A stretch of 43,403 bases of DNA from Bacteroidota bacterium (GCA_022711175.1 JAKLFM010000022.1:1-43403); one strand, 5' to 3'. Shown: positions 18,201 through 27,479, counted from the first letter of the stretch. The notes: generated by a model from the sequence alone, not told the origin. A program made the numbers and translations.

Positions 18201-19570
18201 GTTCGGTTGATTATGAAAATGAAGCCGGTCAGAAATACCAGGTTGTTATAGGCCGTTCAGCCGAAATGAGAATAATTGATAAAAATACCAACATAATACT
18301 TGCTTCGGGGCATATACCTTACGGTGCCAGCTTGTACTTCCAGAATGGAGCCACAGTTAAAAAAGGTGATCTGATCACTGATTGGGATCCATACAATGCA
18401 GTAATTCTTTCGGAAGTTGACGGTGTGGTTGCCTACGAAAACATTCTTGAAGGTGTCACTTATAAAATTGAAGCTGACGAACAAACCGGTTACCAGGATA
18501 AAGTGATCATTGAATCGAGGATAAAGACAAAGAATCCTGCAATCAAAATCGTAACCCGCGATGGTGAAGAAATCAAGAACTATGACATTCCTGTCGGTTC
18601 ACACCTTCAGATTGAAGATGGAAAATCAATTAAGGCAGGCGATGTTCTTGTAAAAATTCCCCGCGCTGTTGGTAAAACTGGCGACATCACAGGTGGTTTG
18701 CCTCGAGTTACTGAGTTATTTGAAGCACGCAATCCATCCGATCCAGCTATTGTTGCTGAAATTGACGGTGTTGTTTCGTTTGGCAAGAAGTTGAAACGTG
18801 GCAACCGCGAAGTAATCATCACATCAAAAACGGGTGAAGAACGTACATACCTGGTACCTACCACCAAGCAAATTCTCGCACAGGAAAACGACTATGTGCG
18901 TGCCGGTACTGCTCTTAGCGACGGTGCTATTACTCCAAGCGACATCTTAGCCATCAAAGGCCCTATGAAAGTTCAGGAGTACATCGTGAACGAGATTCAG
19001 GAAGTTTATCGTCTGCAGGGTGTGAAAATCAACGACAAACATTTTGAGGTAATCGTCCGCCAGATGATGCGCAAGGTTGAAGTGGTTGATCCGGGTGATA
19101 CCAAGTTCCTTGAAGGAGAACTCGTCAATAAGATTGATTTTAACGATGAGAACGACTGGATATTTGGTAAGAAAGTTGTTGAAAACCCCGGCGACAGCCA
19201 ATCGCTGAGGGCTGGGCAGATTATCAGCGCCCGTAAACTCAGAGATGAAAATTCGGTGCTCAAGCGTCGCGATAAATCGCTGGTCGAAGCGCGCGATGCC
19301 AAGCCCGCAACCGGCAAGCAAATACTCCAGGGTATAACCCGCGCTTCGTTGCAGGTTCGTAGCTGGATATCTGCCGCATCGTTCCAGGAAACAACCAAAG
19401 TGCTCACTCAGGCGTCCATTCAGGCTAAAAGCGATGAACTCCTCGGATTGAAGGAAAACGTGATCGTGGGACACCTTATTCCTGCCGGTACCGGCCTTCG
19501 TGAATACGAAAGTATTATCGTCGGCTCACGCGAAGAATATGACCGGATGATCGCTTCAAAAGCAGAGTAA
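15287..19570 (+). CDS. rpoC: DNA-directed RNA polymerase subunit beta'
   Basis: 1427 residues. The first zinc site is C66-H-C68 and C81-D-R-C84; the catalytic Mg loop is [12 protein letters not shown] with Asp at about 474, 476 and 478; the second zinc site includes [13 protein letters not shown], followed by the trigger-loop region ([21 protein letters not shown]). The start [20 protein letters not shown] is normal for the phylum. It is the last gene before a large terminator. Confidence 0.99.
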   Translation: MAFRKENTVTNSFSKIRISLSSPESILERSSGEVLKPETINYRTYKPERDGLFCERIFGPVKDWECHCGKYKRIRYKGIVCDRCGVEVTEKKVRRERMGHIQLVVPVAHIWYFRSLPNKIGALLGLPSKKLDAIIYYERYMVIQPGIKEKDGLKAMDFLTEEEYFEIVDNLPKENQYLDDSDPNKFIAKMGAEALYDALGRLNLDQMSFDLRHKANTETSQQRKAEALKRLQVYEAFRDALTRAENKPEWMIVKVVPVIPPELRPLVPLDGGRFATSDLNDLYRRVIIRNNRLKRLIEIKAPDVIMRNEKRMLQEAVDSLFDNSRKASSVKTESNRALKSLSDSLKGKQGRFRQNLLGKRVDYSGRSVIVVGPELKLHECGLPKDMASELFKPFIIRKMLERGIVKTVKSAKKIVDRKDPVVWEILENILKGHPVLLNRAPTLHRLGIQAFQPKLIEGKAIQLHPLVCTAFNADFDGDQMAVHVPLGNAAILEAQILMLASHNILNPANGAPITVPSQDMVLGLYYMTKGRRSEPNRAVKGEGLKFYSPEEVIIAYNEKKVELHSWVYVRIPVTENGITTEKAIETTVGRVIFNQVVPQEFGYINQLLTKKSLRDIIGDILKKTGTAKTAQFLDDIKNLGYTMAFRGGLSFNLGDVIVPKVKDELIAAANEEVDEVVNNYNMGFITNNERYNQIIDIWTHTNANLTRRVMEDLSKDNQGFNPVYMMLDSGARGSKEQIRQLSGMRGLMAKPQKSGATGGEIIENPILSNFKEGLSVLEYFISTHGARKGLADTALKTADAGYLTRRLVDVAQDVIISEEDCGTLRGLMTTALKKNEEVVETLYDRILGRVTLHDIYHPQTSELIAEAGEELTEEICRKIEDSPIEAVEIRSVLTCESKQGVCTKCYGRSLATGRLVQKGEAVGVIAAQSIGEPGTQLTLRTFHVGGVAGANIASASKIEAKYDGVIEMDELRSVDYENEAGQKYQVVIGRSAEMRIIDKNTNIILASGHIPYGASLYFQNGATVKKGDLITDWDPYNAVILSEVDGVVAYENILEGVTYKIEADEQTGYQDKVIIESRIKTKNPAIKIVTRDGEEIKNYDIPVGSHLQIEDGKSIKAGDVLVKIPRAVGKTGDITGGLPRVTELFEARNPSDPAIVAEIDGVVSFGKKLKRGNREVIITSKTGEERTYLVPTTKQILAQENDYVRAGTALSDGAITPSDILAIKGPMKVQEYIVNEIQEVYRLQGVKINDKHFEVIVRQMMRKVEVVDPGDTKFLEGELVNKIDFNDENDWIFGKKVVENPGDSQSLRAGQIISARKLRDENSVLKRRDKSLVEARDAKPATGKQILQGITRASLQVRSWISAASFQETTKVLTQASIQAKSDELLGLKENVIVGHLIPAGTGLREYESIIVGSREEYDRMIASKAE

Positions 19571-19586
19571 TTATTGTCCAAAAAAA

Positions 19587-19639
19587 TAGAGGTTTGAAGA
19601 AGGAAATACTAAATTTCCGGCTTCAAACCTTTATCTTTA
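19587..19639 (+). terminator. terminator of the secE-rpoC operon
   Basis: TAGAGGTTTGAAG (19587-19599) pairs with CTTCAAACCTTTA (19621-19633); inside, GGAAAT pairs with ATTTCC around loop ACTAA, with an AA/GG internal loop between the two stems. Six A precede the hairpin and a TTTATCTTT tract overlaps and follows its 3' arm. 19 pairs in total make it the strongest hairpin of the region. Confidence 0.8.
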
Positions 19640-19679
19640 CATTTCTTATTTGAACCGTTACAAAGAAATATTTTAGACC

Positions 19680-19991
19680 ATGGCTGACCAACCCAACCAA
19701 AATCAAATCAACATTGAGCTTTCGGATGAAATGGCTGAGGGCGTATATTCAAACCTCGCCGTAATAACACACTCACCTTCTGAGTTTGTGATTGATTTCA
19801 TAAAAATGATGCCCGGAGTTCCAAAAGCAAAAGTGAAAGCCCGTATCATTCTGACTCCGCAGCACGCTAAACGGCTCTTCAGGGCATTGAAGGACAATAT
19901 TGGGAAATACGAATCTGTTAATGGACCCATTAAAGAGCATGAGGGTAACGAAATGCCCTACCAGCTTGGCGGGCCTATCGGCCAGGCTTAA
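19680..19991 (+). CDS. DUF3467 domain-containing protein
   Basis: 103 residues. The body matches DUF3467: INIELSDEMAEGVYSNLAVITHS, then EFVIDFIKMMPG, KAKVKARIILTPQHAKRLFRAL, and a polar C terminus. The function is unknown. In Bacteroidota it usually follows rpoC, as here, but the rpoC terminator lies between them, so it may depend on readthrough or on a promoter I could not match exactly. Confidence 0.9.
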   Translation: MADQPNQNQINIELSDEMAEGVYSNLAVITHSPSEFVIDFIKMMPGVPKAKVKARIILTPQHAKRLFRALKDNIGKYESVNGPIKEHEGNEMPYQLGGPIGQA

Positions 19992-20360
19992 GAACCAGTG
20001 CCCGGACGAATTCCCGGGATAATTATCTGAAAATGAATCATGCCAACACAGTTTGGGGATTTTTTTAAAAGCAAAAGTGCTTTTATTGGGTGATTTGTTA
20101 AATTAATCACAAAAAAAATCCAATAATGGTACAATTAAGATAAAAGCGTATATATTTGCATTCCTGCAAAATAATTGATACTACATAACGCCCAGAGTAT
20201 TATTTGTTTAAAGCGATTAACCTGAGTTTGAAAATTTAAGTACCCATTTTCTGATTTACTTAAGGTTTTAGAAACATATAGAATGCCAGGTTACCTTTAA
20301 GAGATATACTCATTAACAAGAATACAGTTTTAGTTACCTTATAATTTATCAAACAAAATC
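19992..20360 (+). promoter_or_regulatory. 369-bp AT-rich gap with a -7 box and nested inverted repeats, leader of the NYN gene
   Basis: No coding frame is supported here. A weak hairpin AAAAGCA-AAAG-TGCTTTT lies at 20067-20084. TATATTTG at 20151-20158 matches the -7 consensus, though no TTTG lies 19-21 bp upstream. Downstream are nested inverted repeats: TAACCTG 20218-20224 with CAGGTTA 20287-20293, and TTAAGTA 20236-20242 with TACTTAA 20257-20263. GTTACCTT occurs twice near the gene. If the -7 box is used, the NYN gene has a leader of about 195 nt. Confidence 0.4.
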
Positions 20361-21047
20361 ATGGAAGACAGAATTAAGAAGATTGCCATGTTCATTGACG
20401 GAACATTTTTCCTCAAAGTGAACTCCTACTATCGTTATCATCACGAACGCAAAAGCACGATAAACTTCAACGGTTTATCGGAATTTATACGTGATGAGGT
20501 ATCGAAACTTGAAAATTCGGACAAGCGCTACTGCCAGGTTGTTGAAGTGCATTGGTTCCGTGGAAGGTATTCAACCAGCCAGCTTGAGAAAAAGTATCCT
20601 GATGATGCTTACAGGCTTACACAAATGACCAACGAGCGCAGGATTGACGACATTTTCATGTACGAAAGCATTGTATCACACAATTATCCGCTGCTTGTTG
20701 ATACCCGTACAGGCGAAGCCGAAGAAAAAGGTATTGATGTATGGTTCTCGCTCGAAACTTATGAACTTACCATCTTGAAACATTTCGACGTGGTTGTTCT
20801 CATTGCCGGCGATACCGACTATGTGCCTCTGATCAGGAAAATTAACGGACTTGGTACTCGCGTGATGGTGCTTGGTTGGGACTTTTCGTATGAAACCACT
20901 TCAACCGCAGGCCGCAACTATAAAGTTACCACCCGCACAAGCCAGGCACTTATTGATGAGTGTGTTTATCCCATAATGATGGATAAACGAATTGACGACA
21001 GAACAAGCAAAAATGACCCTATAGTGAACGCTCTGTTCAACGTTTGA
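20361..21047 (+). CDS. NYN domain (LabA/DUF88-like) protein, putative ribonuclease
   Basis: 228 residues. The PIN-like NYN fold is seen in KIAMFIDGTFFL (first acidic residue, D13), EKGIDVWFSLETYEL, and VVVLIAGDTDYVPLIRKINGLGTRVMVLGWD (acidic D-x-D pair). These acidic residues form the metal-dependent nuclease site in the family; NYN proteins act on RNA, but no target can be inferred. The gene stands alone behind a long leader. Its TGA at 21045-21047 is followed at once and in frame by a further 25 codons ending in TAA, so the natural protein may once have been, or may still be, longer. Confidence 0.88.
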   Translation: MEDRIKKIAMFIDGTFFLKVNSYYRYHHERKSTINFNGLSEFIRDEVSKLENSDKRYCQVVEVHWFRGRYSTSQLEKKYPDDAYRLTQMTNERRIDDIFMYESIVSHNYPLLVDTRTGEAEEKGIDVWFSLETYELTILKHFDVVVLIAGDTDYVPLIRKINGLGTRVMVLGWDFSYETTSTAGRNYKVTTRTSQALIDECVYPIMMDKRIDDRTSKNDPIVNALFNV

Positions 21048-21125
21048 ATGGCACAGTACCGCAAGCCGGCTGTTGACACAGAACCGGATGCCGAAGTGCA
21101 CAACGATGATTCCAGCGAGGATTAA
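21048..21125 (+). other. in-frame 25-codon tail after the NYN stop codon
   Basis: Immediately after the TGA, in the same frame, ATG GCA CAG TAC begins a 25-codon open stretch rich in Asp and Glu that ends in TAA two bases into the A-run of the terminator. Acidic composition and the exact end at the terminator suggest it is the former C terminus of the NYN protein, cut by a nonsense mutation, or a readthrough tail. Confidence 0.4.
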
Positions 21126-21160
21126 AAAAAAGCGAGCCAATTTAAGGCTCGCTTTTTTTT
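21124..21160. terminator. bidirectional terminator between NYN and tricorn-like genes
   Basis: AAAAAAAAGCGAGCC (21124-21138) pairs with GGCTCGCTTTTTTTT (21146-21160) around AATTTAA. A-run and T-run on both sides let it end transcripts from either direction; the two genes converge here. Confidence 0.9.
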
Positions 21161-21246
21161 ACAATGATTATCCATTTCATTCAGAAACAGCGCAAAAGAA
21201 AACCGTCGCACTTTTGGTACGACGGTTTTCGATACAAATCAGGTTT

Positions 21247-24200
21247 CTATTTGCTTTTATCAGGAGGCAGCGGGATGGAAGGCTGAGGCTTGTAATTCTT
21301 AAGCTCCAATTTTATTACCTCAATGGCTTTATTCAGTTGATCGTCAATGCCGGCATATTCGCGCGCCGGGTCGTTGTCAACATCAATATCAGGTTCAACA
21401 CCGGTACCTTCAATAATCCATTTGCTTTCGTTGGCAGAGTATGACGCAAATTCGGGTTTGCGAAGATCTGCGCCATCAATAAAAGGTAGTGATCCCCTGA
21501 TACCAACCACACCGCCCCAGGTTCGTTTTCCAATAATTTTACCAAGGCCGTGTTTCCTGAAAGCATAAGGGAATAAATCCCCATCAGAAGCTGAATAATT
21601 ATTGATTAGCAGAACTTTAGGGCCAAGCATCAATTGTTGAGGTGTGTGATCGGGTATCTGAACATTCCTTGCCATATTGCTGCGGGTCAGCTCGCGTTGC
21701 AGCCTTTCGATTATCATGGGAGAAACATTGCCGCCGCCATTGCCACGGTCATCAATAATCAGCGCTTTTTTGGCAAGTTGCGGATAAAAATATTTTACAA
21801 ACTCATTCAATCCTTCGGTACCCATATCAGGTATGTGTATGTATCCTACTTCGCCGTTTGTAGCTTCATTTACTTTGCGAATATTGTTTTGTACCCAGGA
21901 GTAGTAGTAGAGGTTCGATTCATCCTTCAATGGAACTATCAGTGATTTGGTACCGCCATTCTCCGGTTTCTGGTTGATGGTGATTTCAACATTTTTACCG
22001 GCTTTACCTATCAAGGCTTCATACAGATCCGTCATTTGGTTTGTCGGCTTACCGTTGATTGCTGTTATATAGTCTCCTTTTTTTGCACCAACGCCCATCA
22101 TGGTGAGTGGCGACTGCAGGCTGCGATCCCAGTTTGCCCCTTGCAGGATGCTGTCGATTTTGAAAAATCCGCTGGCATCTTTACTGATTTTTGCTCCAAG
22201 CATACCCAGGTCAATCCGTTCATTGGGTTTTCGTTCACCGCCACCAATATAAGCATGTCCTACACTTAGTTCGCCAATGAGTTCACCAATCAGGTAATTG
22301 AGATCGTTTCGGTTGTTTACAAATGGCAGCATTACTGCATATTTGTCGTGCATAGCCTGCCAGTCAACGCCATGCATGTTCGGGACGTAGAAGAAATCGC
22401 GCATCTGCCTCCAGGCTTCATCGTATATCTGTTTCCACTCTTCTCTCAGGTTTACCCAAACTTTTACATCTGACAGATCAATATATTTTTCAACATTAAT
22501 TTTTGAAGAGGGCAGGTCAATGATTGCATATTTCTGTCCCTGGGCAACCAGCATTTTCTTATGATTGGCGGTAATGTCGAACATCATTCCTGTGGCAAGT
22601 TCGGTCTCCTTTTTATTTTTCAGATCGAACATCTTAAGTGCCATGCCGCCTTTTGCCCGCTGATTGTAATAGACCTTATCCTCAATGCAGGCCAGGTTGA
22701 AATAATTTGAAGCCTCCACAGGCATTTCAATAACACGGCTTTGTAAACCATCAAGATCAACTTTTACAACCGGAGCAACTGTTGTTTCGGGTTTTTTCTC
22801 TTTTTCTGATTTTTTGTTTTTCTGGTTCTTGGATTCTTCCGGCTGAACGTTGTCGGCTGCAGCCGGCTGGTTTTCGGTTATGGCAACTTCATCGTTAGCT
22901 GGTGCAAATGGCGACTTTGTTTTACTGTCGAGGCTCAGGAGGTATATTTTTGACATATTCTCATAAGCAAAATTCCATTCAACGTCGCTATAGTTAGGAT
23001 TGAAGGTGCGGTCGGACACAAAGAGAAGGTATTTTCCGTCGCTGCTGAATACTGGATTCTGACTTGTGTACCAGCCATCTGTAGCTTCATATTTTTGTGC
23101 ATTATCAAGGCTGTATAACACTATCTGGCCAAACCCTGACTCGAGTTGTTGCACATATGCAATCCATCGGCTGTCGGGCGACCAGTCGAAATCATTGAAT
23201 TCCCAGATTTTTGACTGATCGACTAGCGTAATATTTTTGGTATTAATATCAATGTATTGCAGCCGCATTTTTTTATCATTCCAGAGTATCTTTTTACTAT
23301 CGGGCGACCATCTTAGTGTAAACTTATAGGTATCGGCCCCTGTTGTAAGTTGAATGGGCGGTTCGCTGCCATCCTGTTTGCTGATATAGATCTCGTACTC
23401 GCCATTCTTATCGCTGAGGTATGCAATCCATTTACCATCGGGCGACCATGCTGCTTCGCGGTCGTGTGCATTGCTGCTCGATGTGAGGTTGCGTGTTATG
23501 CCTTCTTTGGCCGGAACCGTAAAAATATCGCCTCGCGCTGAAATAACAATCCTGTTGCCATCAGGGCCGGCACCTACTGATCCGGTGAATTTGGTTGCAT
23601 CCTTAAGTTCGGAGCGGCTTTCGTTAAAATCGCCGGTTATGAAAATGCTCAGTTTTCGGGTAGTTTGGGTTGCAATATCAAAGATGTGGATGTAACCACC
23701 TTGTTCAAAAATTATTCGGTTATCGCCAGCCGACGGAAATTTGATATCGTAATCGGTGAAATTGGTGACTTTTCGGGTGCTTTTAGTTTTAATGTTGTAA
23801 CAAAAAAGATTCATAGTGCGGTCGCGGTCGGAGCAGAAATAAATCTCATCGCCAAACCACATCGGGAAGATATCCTGTGAAATATTATTGGTTATGTTCC
23901 CGATACTTTTTGATTCGAAATCATAGATCCAAATATCATCAGCCATGCCGCCTTTGTAATACTTCCATGTACGGAATTCGCGGAAAACCCTGTTATATGC
24001 AAGTTTCTTTCCATCAGGCGAATAGCTGCAGAAGCCTCCTGTTGGCAATGGCAATTCGGTTGACATGCCACCCTGTGCCGAAACTGAGAATAACTGGCCT
24101 GTAAAGTCGTTGAAGGTTTGTTTGCGGGAACGGTAAATAACATTTTTGCCATCAGGTGTCCAGGTCATCACTATATTATTTGGACCCATACGATCGCTGA

Positions 24201-24549
24201 TGTCATCGCGGCCAAGAGTAGCGGTTATCGTCAGTCGTTTTGGAACACCACCAGCGGCAGGCATTGTATAGACCTCAGTATTGCCGTCATATTGGGCGGT
24301 AAATGCAATGGTTTTGCCGTCAGGCGAAAACCGTGAAAACATCTCATAACCCTGATCGCCAGTTAGTTTGCGGGCCATACCACCTTGTGCATCAACAGTA
24401 TAAAGATCGCCGGCATAGCTAAATACAACCTGATTTCCAAATACTGCCGGAAATCTAAGAAGCCTGGCCTCAGTTTGTGCATGTGACACGAATGGAATAC
24501 TAGTTACTAATAGTATCCCTGAAAGGAAGTTGAGAAGTGATTTTTTCAT
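21247..24549 (-). CDS. tricorn-like S41 family periplasmic protease
   Basis: About 1100 residues from the ATG at 24549, which gives a clear signal peptide (MKKSLLNFLSGILLV...SHAQ). N-terminal TolB/WD40-like propeller repeats are plain (FSPDGKTIAFTAQYDGNTEVY, WSPDGKWIAYLSDKNGEYEIY). A Lys/Glu-rich linker at about residues 580-600 precedes the C1 and PDZ regions. The peptidase part has LSVGHAYIGGG (Ser-His pair), the DDRGNGGG block, NNYSASDGD with the likely nucleophile Ser near 988, and GTGVEPDI with Glu near 1052. Tricorn-type enzymes degrade oligopeptides after larger proteases; here the signal peptide implies periplasmic peptide turnover. A promoter lies just upstream. Confidence 0.93.
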   Translation of the reverse strand: MKKSLLNFLSGILLVTSIPFVSHAQTEARLLRFPAVFGNQVVFSYAGDLYTVDAQGGMARKLTGDQGYEMFSRFSPDGKTIAFTAQYDGNTEVYTMPAAGGVPKRLTITATLGRDDISDRMGPNNIVMTWTPDGKNVIYRSRKQTFNDFTGQLFSVSAQGGMSTELPLPTGGFCSYSPDGKKLAYNRVFREFRTWKYYKGGMADDIWIYDFESKSIGNITNNISQDIFPMWFGDEIYFCSDRDRTMNLFCYNIKTKSTRKVTNFTDYDIKFPSAGDNRIIFEQGGYIHIFDIATQTTRKLSIFITGDFNESRSELKDATKFTGSVGAGPDGNRIVISARGDIFTVPAKEGITRNLTSSSNAHDREAAWSPDGKWIAYLSDKNGEYEIYISKQDGSEPPIQLTTGADTYKFTLRWSPDSKKILWNDKKMRLQYIDINTKNITLVDQSKIWEFNDFDWSPDSRWIAYVQQLESGFGQIVLYSLDNAQKYEATDGWYTSQNPVFSSDGKYLLFVSDRTFNPNYSDVEWNFAYENMSKIYLLSLDSKTKSPFAPANDEVAITENQPAAADNVQPEESKNQKNKKSEKEKKPETTVAPVVKVDLDGLQSRVIEMPVEASNYFNLACIEDKVYYNQRAKGGMALKMFDLKNKKETELATGMMFDITANHKKMLVAQGQKYAIIDLPSSKINVEKYIDLSDVKVWVNLREEWKQIYDEAWRQMRDFFYVPNMHGVDWQAMHDKYAVMLPFVNNRNDLNYLIGELIGELSVGHAYIGGGERKPNERIDLGMLGAKISKDASGFFKIDSILQGANWDRSLQSPLTMMGVGAKKGDYITAINGKPTNQMTDLYEALIGKAGKNVEITINQKPENGGTKSLIVPLKDESNLYYYSWVQNNIRKVNEATNGEVGYIHIPDMGTEGLNEFVKYFYPQLAKKALIIDDRGNGGGNVSPMIIERLQRELTRSNMARNVQIPDHTPQQLMLGPKVLLINNYSASDGDLFPYAFRKHGLGKIIGKRTWGGVVGIRGSLPFIDGADLRKPEFASYSANESKWIIEGTGVEPDIDVDNDPAREYAGIDDQLNKAIEVIKLELKNYKPQPSIPLPPDKSK

Positions 24550-24578
24550 GTATATGATTTTTCGGAATTTGCTCTGGA

Positions 24579-24609
24579 CAAAGATAAGTGAATGTGCTGT
24601 TGTGCTCAA
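24579..24609 (-). promoter_or_regulatory. promoter of the tricorn-like protease gene
   Basis: On the minus strand TATCTTTG (24586-24579) matches the -7 consensus, with TTG (24609-24607) 20 bp upstream as a partial -33 box. The expected start is about 25 nt before the ATG. Confidence 0.6.
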
Positions 24610-24763
24610 TGTGGTGGGATATGCTTTCACCGATTAGTTTTGACGGTTCAGCGATTTGTCGGGAAACCATCAATCACTTAAAGCGAGTCAGCCTGATTTT
24701 TCTATAAAAAGTGAATGAGTTTAAAAACTTTTACCTTTACAGTACAAAATAAACGTACAATTT

Positions 24764-25357
24764 ATGGACAGTTTGTTTTCGCCAGGCCCGGTGTTTACTT
24801 GGGTAATCCTGCCATTGCTTATTTTTCTGGCCCGTATTATGGATCAAAGCATTGGCACTATGAGGCTGATCTTCGTTTCGAAAGGTATGAAGTATGCTGC
24901 GCCTTTTCTGGGATTCTTTGAAGTTATAATATGGTTGCTTGCTGTTAGCCAGATAATGCAGCATCTCGATAACTGGCTGTGTTATATCGCTTATGGCGCC
25001 GGTTTTGCAATGGGGAATTATATTGGCATCACCATCGAAGAACGAATCTCGCTCGGAACTTCCATTATCAGGGTTATTATGTCGAATGCCTCACCCGAAA
25101 TGATTGGTATGCTGAAGGAGCAAAACTTCGGTATTACCATTCTTGATGCTGAAGGCGCAAAAGGAAATGTTAAGGTTATTTTCTCCATCGTCAGGCGCAA
25201 AGAGATCAAGAGCTTTCTTGATACAATCAACACATACAGCCCCGGTGCTTTTTATACTATAGAGGACGTAAGGGCAGCCAATGAAGGCATTTTCAGAACT
25301 GCAAAGCCAAAAACAGCTTTTAGCAGCATTAGTCAGTTGCTAATGATATCAAAATAA
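24764..25357 (+). CDS. UPF0316/DUF2179 membrane protein (YebE-like)
   Basis: 197 residues. Three hydrophobic segments in the first 90 residues (WVILPLLIFLARIMD, FLGFFEVIIWLLAVSQI, CYIAYGAGFAMGNYIG) form the DUF5698 membrane part, including the R-x-x-D-x-S-I-G-T-x-R motif. The C-terminal cytoplasmic DUF2179 domain covers about 95-175 (GTSIIRVIMSNASPEMIGML, KVIFSIVRRKEIKSFLDTI, FYTIEDVR). The function is unknown; the family is widespread in Bacteroidota and Firmicutes. Its stop lies only four bases before the reading frame of the next gene, suggesting coupling. Confidence 0.9.
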   Translation: MDSLFSPGPVFTWVILPLLIFLARIMDQSIGTMRLIFVSKGMKYAAPFLGFFEVIIWLLAVSQIMQHLDNWLCYIAYGAGFAMGNYIGITIEERISLGTSIIRVIMSNASPEMIGMLKEQNFGITILDAEGAKGNVKVIFSIVRRKEIKSFLDTINTYSPGAFYTIEDVRAANEGIFRTAKPKTAFSSISQLLMISK

Positions 25358-25361
25358 AGGG

Positions 25362-26237
25362 ATTATCACAACGGTAAAAAAAATTACGATATTAAGTTAT
25401 GAGAGTGCTGCGGGAAGGACAACCATAGCCCGACATCTGTTTGAATGTTTTACTGCGAATTCGCACGAGCCTGCCCAACTGGTGAATTATGACATTGAGA
25501 AACCTGATATCGTTGATTTTTACCAGCATATCCGCTTTTCAGAGGAGGTGTTTTATGCTTTGTTCCCGTTGATTGATATACTTAGGTGCAGGTATTGTGG
25601 TTCGTGCATACCATACTGTCCCGAAACAGCAATACATTTCGAAAGGGCAGTGCCAAGCATAAAGATAATTTCCGATCGTTGCAAAGCATGCGGAGAATGT
25701 ATAAAAGGATGCAATGCCAATGGAATCAGGAGTGTGTCAAACAAAGCAGGCTATATAATGCACGGTCAAGCCGGTACAAACATTTATACCTTCGGAAAGG
25801 CACATGATCAACATGATTACCACCTGCCACTGATTTGTGAGCTAAATACAAAAATAAGGAACGATGGTGTTACTTTTTGTGACCTGCCACCTGGAAATTC
25901 AGGATTTGTGAGGGTTGCGCTCGAACAAGCTTCGGCGGCAGCCGTGGTCACCAAACCAAACCGCGGATGGCAAAGGGACGTTGAAATAATGACCGGTATG
26001 CTTTCCGAAATGGGAATACCATATGGTGTTATCGTGAATAAAATTAAGAACGAAGAGAGTTTCGTGCATGAAGTAGAGAATTATTGCAGCAGGCAGAACA
26101 TTTCCCTTTTGGGTAAAGTACCATCAGATCAGTTGCTCGAACGCGAATTTTCGTTCGTTGACAGCATCAATGGTGACGATTTAAAATCTATCTTTGCCGG
26201 TATACTAAAACAAACAATGGAACTTGTAAATGATTAG
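25362..26237 (+). CDS. MinD-like P-loop ATPase with inserted two-cluster ferredoxin, degenerate P-loop, start uncertain
   Basis: The first usual start codon in this frame is the GTG at 25482, but family-like sequence continues upstream: KKITILSYESAAGRTT encoded from 25377 is the beta-1/Walker A region. Between the upstream in-frame stop (25344) and 25482 there is no ATG, GTG or TTG; ATT at 25362 is the nearest rare start. The P-loop is degraded: the signature Lys is lost and the catalytic GKTT reads GRTT. The ferredoxin insert is intact (CRYCGSCIPYCPETA and CKACGECIKGC), as is the Walker B-like FCDLPPGNSGF. Family members are linked to iron-sulfur handling, often as tandem pairs; here there is one copy. 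Product about 290 residues, or 251 from the GTG. Confidence 0.75.
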   Translation: MITTVKKITILSYESAAGRTTIARHLFECFTANSHEPAQLVNYDIEKPDIVDFYQHIRFSEEVFYALFPLIDILRCRYCGSCIPYCPETAIHFERAVPSIKIISDRCKACGECIKGCNANGIRSVSNKAGYIMHGQAGTNIYTFGKAHDQHDYHLPLICELNTKIRNDGVTFCDLPPGNSGFVRVALEQASAAAVVTKPNRGWQRDVEIMTGMLSEMGIPYGVIVNKIKNEESFVHEVENYCSRQNISLLGKVPSDQLLEREFSFVDSINGDDLKSIFAGILKQTMELVND

Positions 26238-26297
26238 TTTTTAAATGTTTGCGCGATACACATCACGATTTACAATAACTATAAATAACTCAAAACA

Positions 26298-27479
26298 ATG
26301 TCTTCTGGAAAACTAGGTGTGAATTCAAAGTTAATTCATGGCGGTGGATTTAAAGACCCGCTTGGAAGTGCCACCGTCCCTATTTATCAAACATCGACCT
26401 TTATCTTTGACGACGCCGATCATGGCGCACGTTGTTTTTCAGGTGAGAGCGATGGCTTTATATATACCCGAATCGGAAATCCTACCATAACAGCCCTTGA
26501 AAAGCTTATTGCTGAACTGGAAGAAGGATTTGGCGGTATTGCAACAAGTTCCGGAATGGGTGCCGTGAATACAATCTACATGGCCATGCTCAGTAAAGGC
26601 GATCATGTTGTGAGTTCGGCAGCTGTTTATGGCCCTTCGCGTGTTGTGCTTGAGCAACAATACTCTCGTTTTGGTATCGAGGCCACATTTGTTGATACAT
26701 CCGACACCGAAGCTGTGAAAAAGGCCATTCGCCCGAATACCAGGTTGCTCTATATCGAAACGCCTTCGAATCCCACCATGTTTATAACCGACCTGCAGGC
26801 ATGCAGCGAAATTGCTCATGCCCACGGTATTCCGGTGGCTGTTGATAACACTTTCTCGAGCCCTTACCTGCAGCAGCCACTCACGCTGGGTGTTGACATA
26901 GTGTTGCATAGCATGACAAAATTTATTAACGGCCATGCCGATGTAGTTGCCGGAATGATTGTTGCACGCGATAAAGCCATGTACACGAAATTGAGGGGTA
27001 TGATGGTGAACATGGGTTGCAACATGGACCCTCACCAGGCATACCTGGTGCTGCGAGGAATTAAAACGCTTGGCATCCGCATCGAAAGGGCACAGGAAAA
27101 TGCAATAAAGATCGCCTCTTTTCTTGAAAAACATTCAAAGGTTGAATGGGTGCGTTTCCCGGGGCTTACTTCGCATCCGCAATATGAACTTGCAAAAAAA
27201 CAAATGAAAGGCCCCGGATCTATGATAAGTTTTGAACTTAAAGGCGGACTCGAAGCAGGGAAAATTCTCATGAACAATGTGCAGCTTGCAATACTTGCCG
27301 TTTCGCTGGGCGGCGTTGAGACCCTTATTCAACACCCGGCATCTATGACCCACTCAAAAGTTTCGGCCGAAGCTAAACTCAAAGCAGAAATAACCGACGG
27401 GCTGGTGCGCTACTCGGTTGGTATTGAAGATGTTGATGATTTGATAAATGACCTGAGCCAGGCATTGGATAAAATCTGA
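26298..27479 (+). CDS. Cys/Met metabolism PLP enzyme, methionine gamma-lyase-like
   Basis: 393 residues, full length for the gamma family. Landmarks are PIYQTSTFIFD, YTRIGNPT, SSGMGAVNT, DNTFSSPY, the PLP lysine K208 in HSMTKFINGHADVVAG, and the AVSLGGVETLIQHPASMTHS and GLVRYSVGIED blocks. As I recall the Fusobacterium methionine gamma-lyase sequence it is close throughout. However the YGC(T) motif that carries the active-site Cys of true methionine gamma-lyases reads YGPS (P113), so cystathionine gamma-lyase/synthase or another gamma-elimination is possible. It is followed by a strong terminator. Confidence 0.85.
   Translation: MSSGKLGVNSKLIHGGGFKDPLGSATVPIYQTSTFIFDDADHGARCFSGESDGFIYTRIGNPTITALEKLIAELEEGFGGIATSSGMGAVNTIYMAMLSKGDHVVSSAAVYGPSRVVLEQQYSRFGIEATFVDTSDTEAVKKAIRPNTRLLYIETPSNPTMFITDLQACSEIAHAHGIPVAVDNTFSSPYLQQPLTLGVDIVLHSMTKFINGHADVVAGMIVARDKAMYTKLRGMMVNMGCNMDPHQAYLVLRGIKTLGIRIERAQENAIKIASFLEKHSKVEWVRFPGLTSHPQYELAKKQMKGPGSMISFELKGGLEAGKILMNNVQLAILAVSLGGVETLIQHPASMTHSKVSAEAKLKAEITDGLVRYSVGIEDVDDLINDLSQALDKI

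Noticed and set aside
19632..19676. Promoter for the DUF3467 gene (TATCTTTA, or TTTG with TATTTTAG)
   Set aside because: Neither the boxes nor the spacing match the consensus.
20067..20084. AAAAGCA/TGCTTTT hairpin as terminator of the DUF3467 gene
   Set aside because: Only two G-C pairs in the stem and no clean T-run; too weak to list separately.
26439..27134. 231-codon minus-strand frame
   Set aside because: Lies wholly inside the methionine gamma-lyase-like gene; composition rich in His and Cys and no family resemblance.
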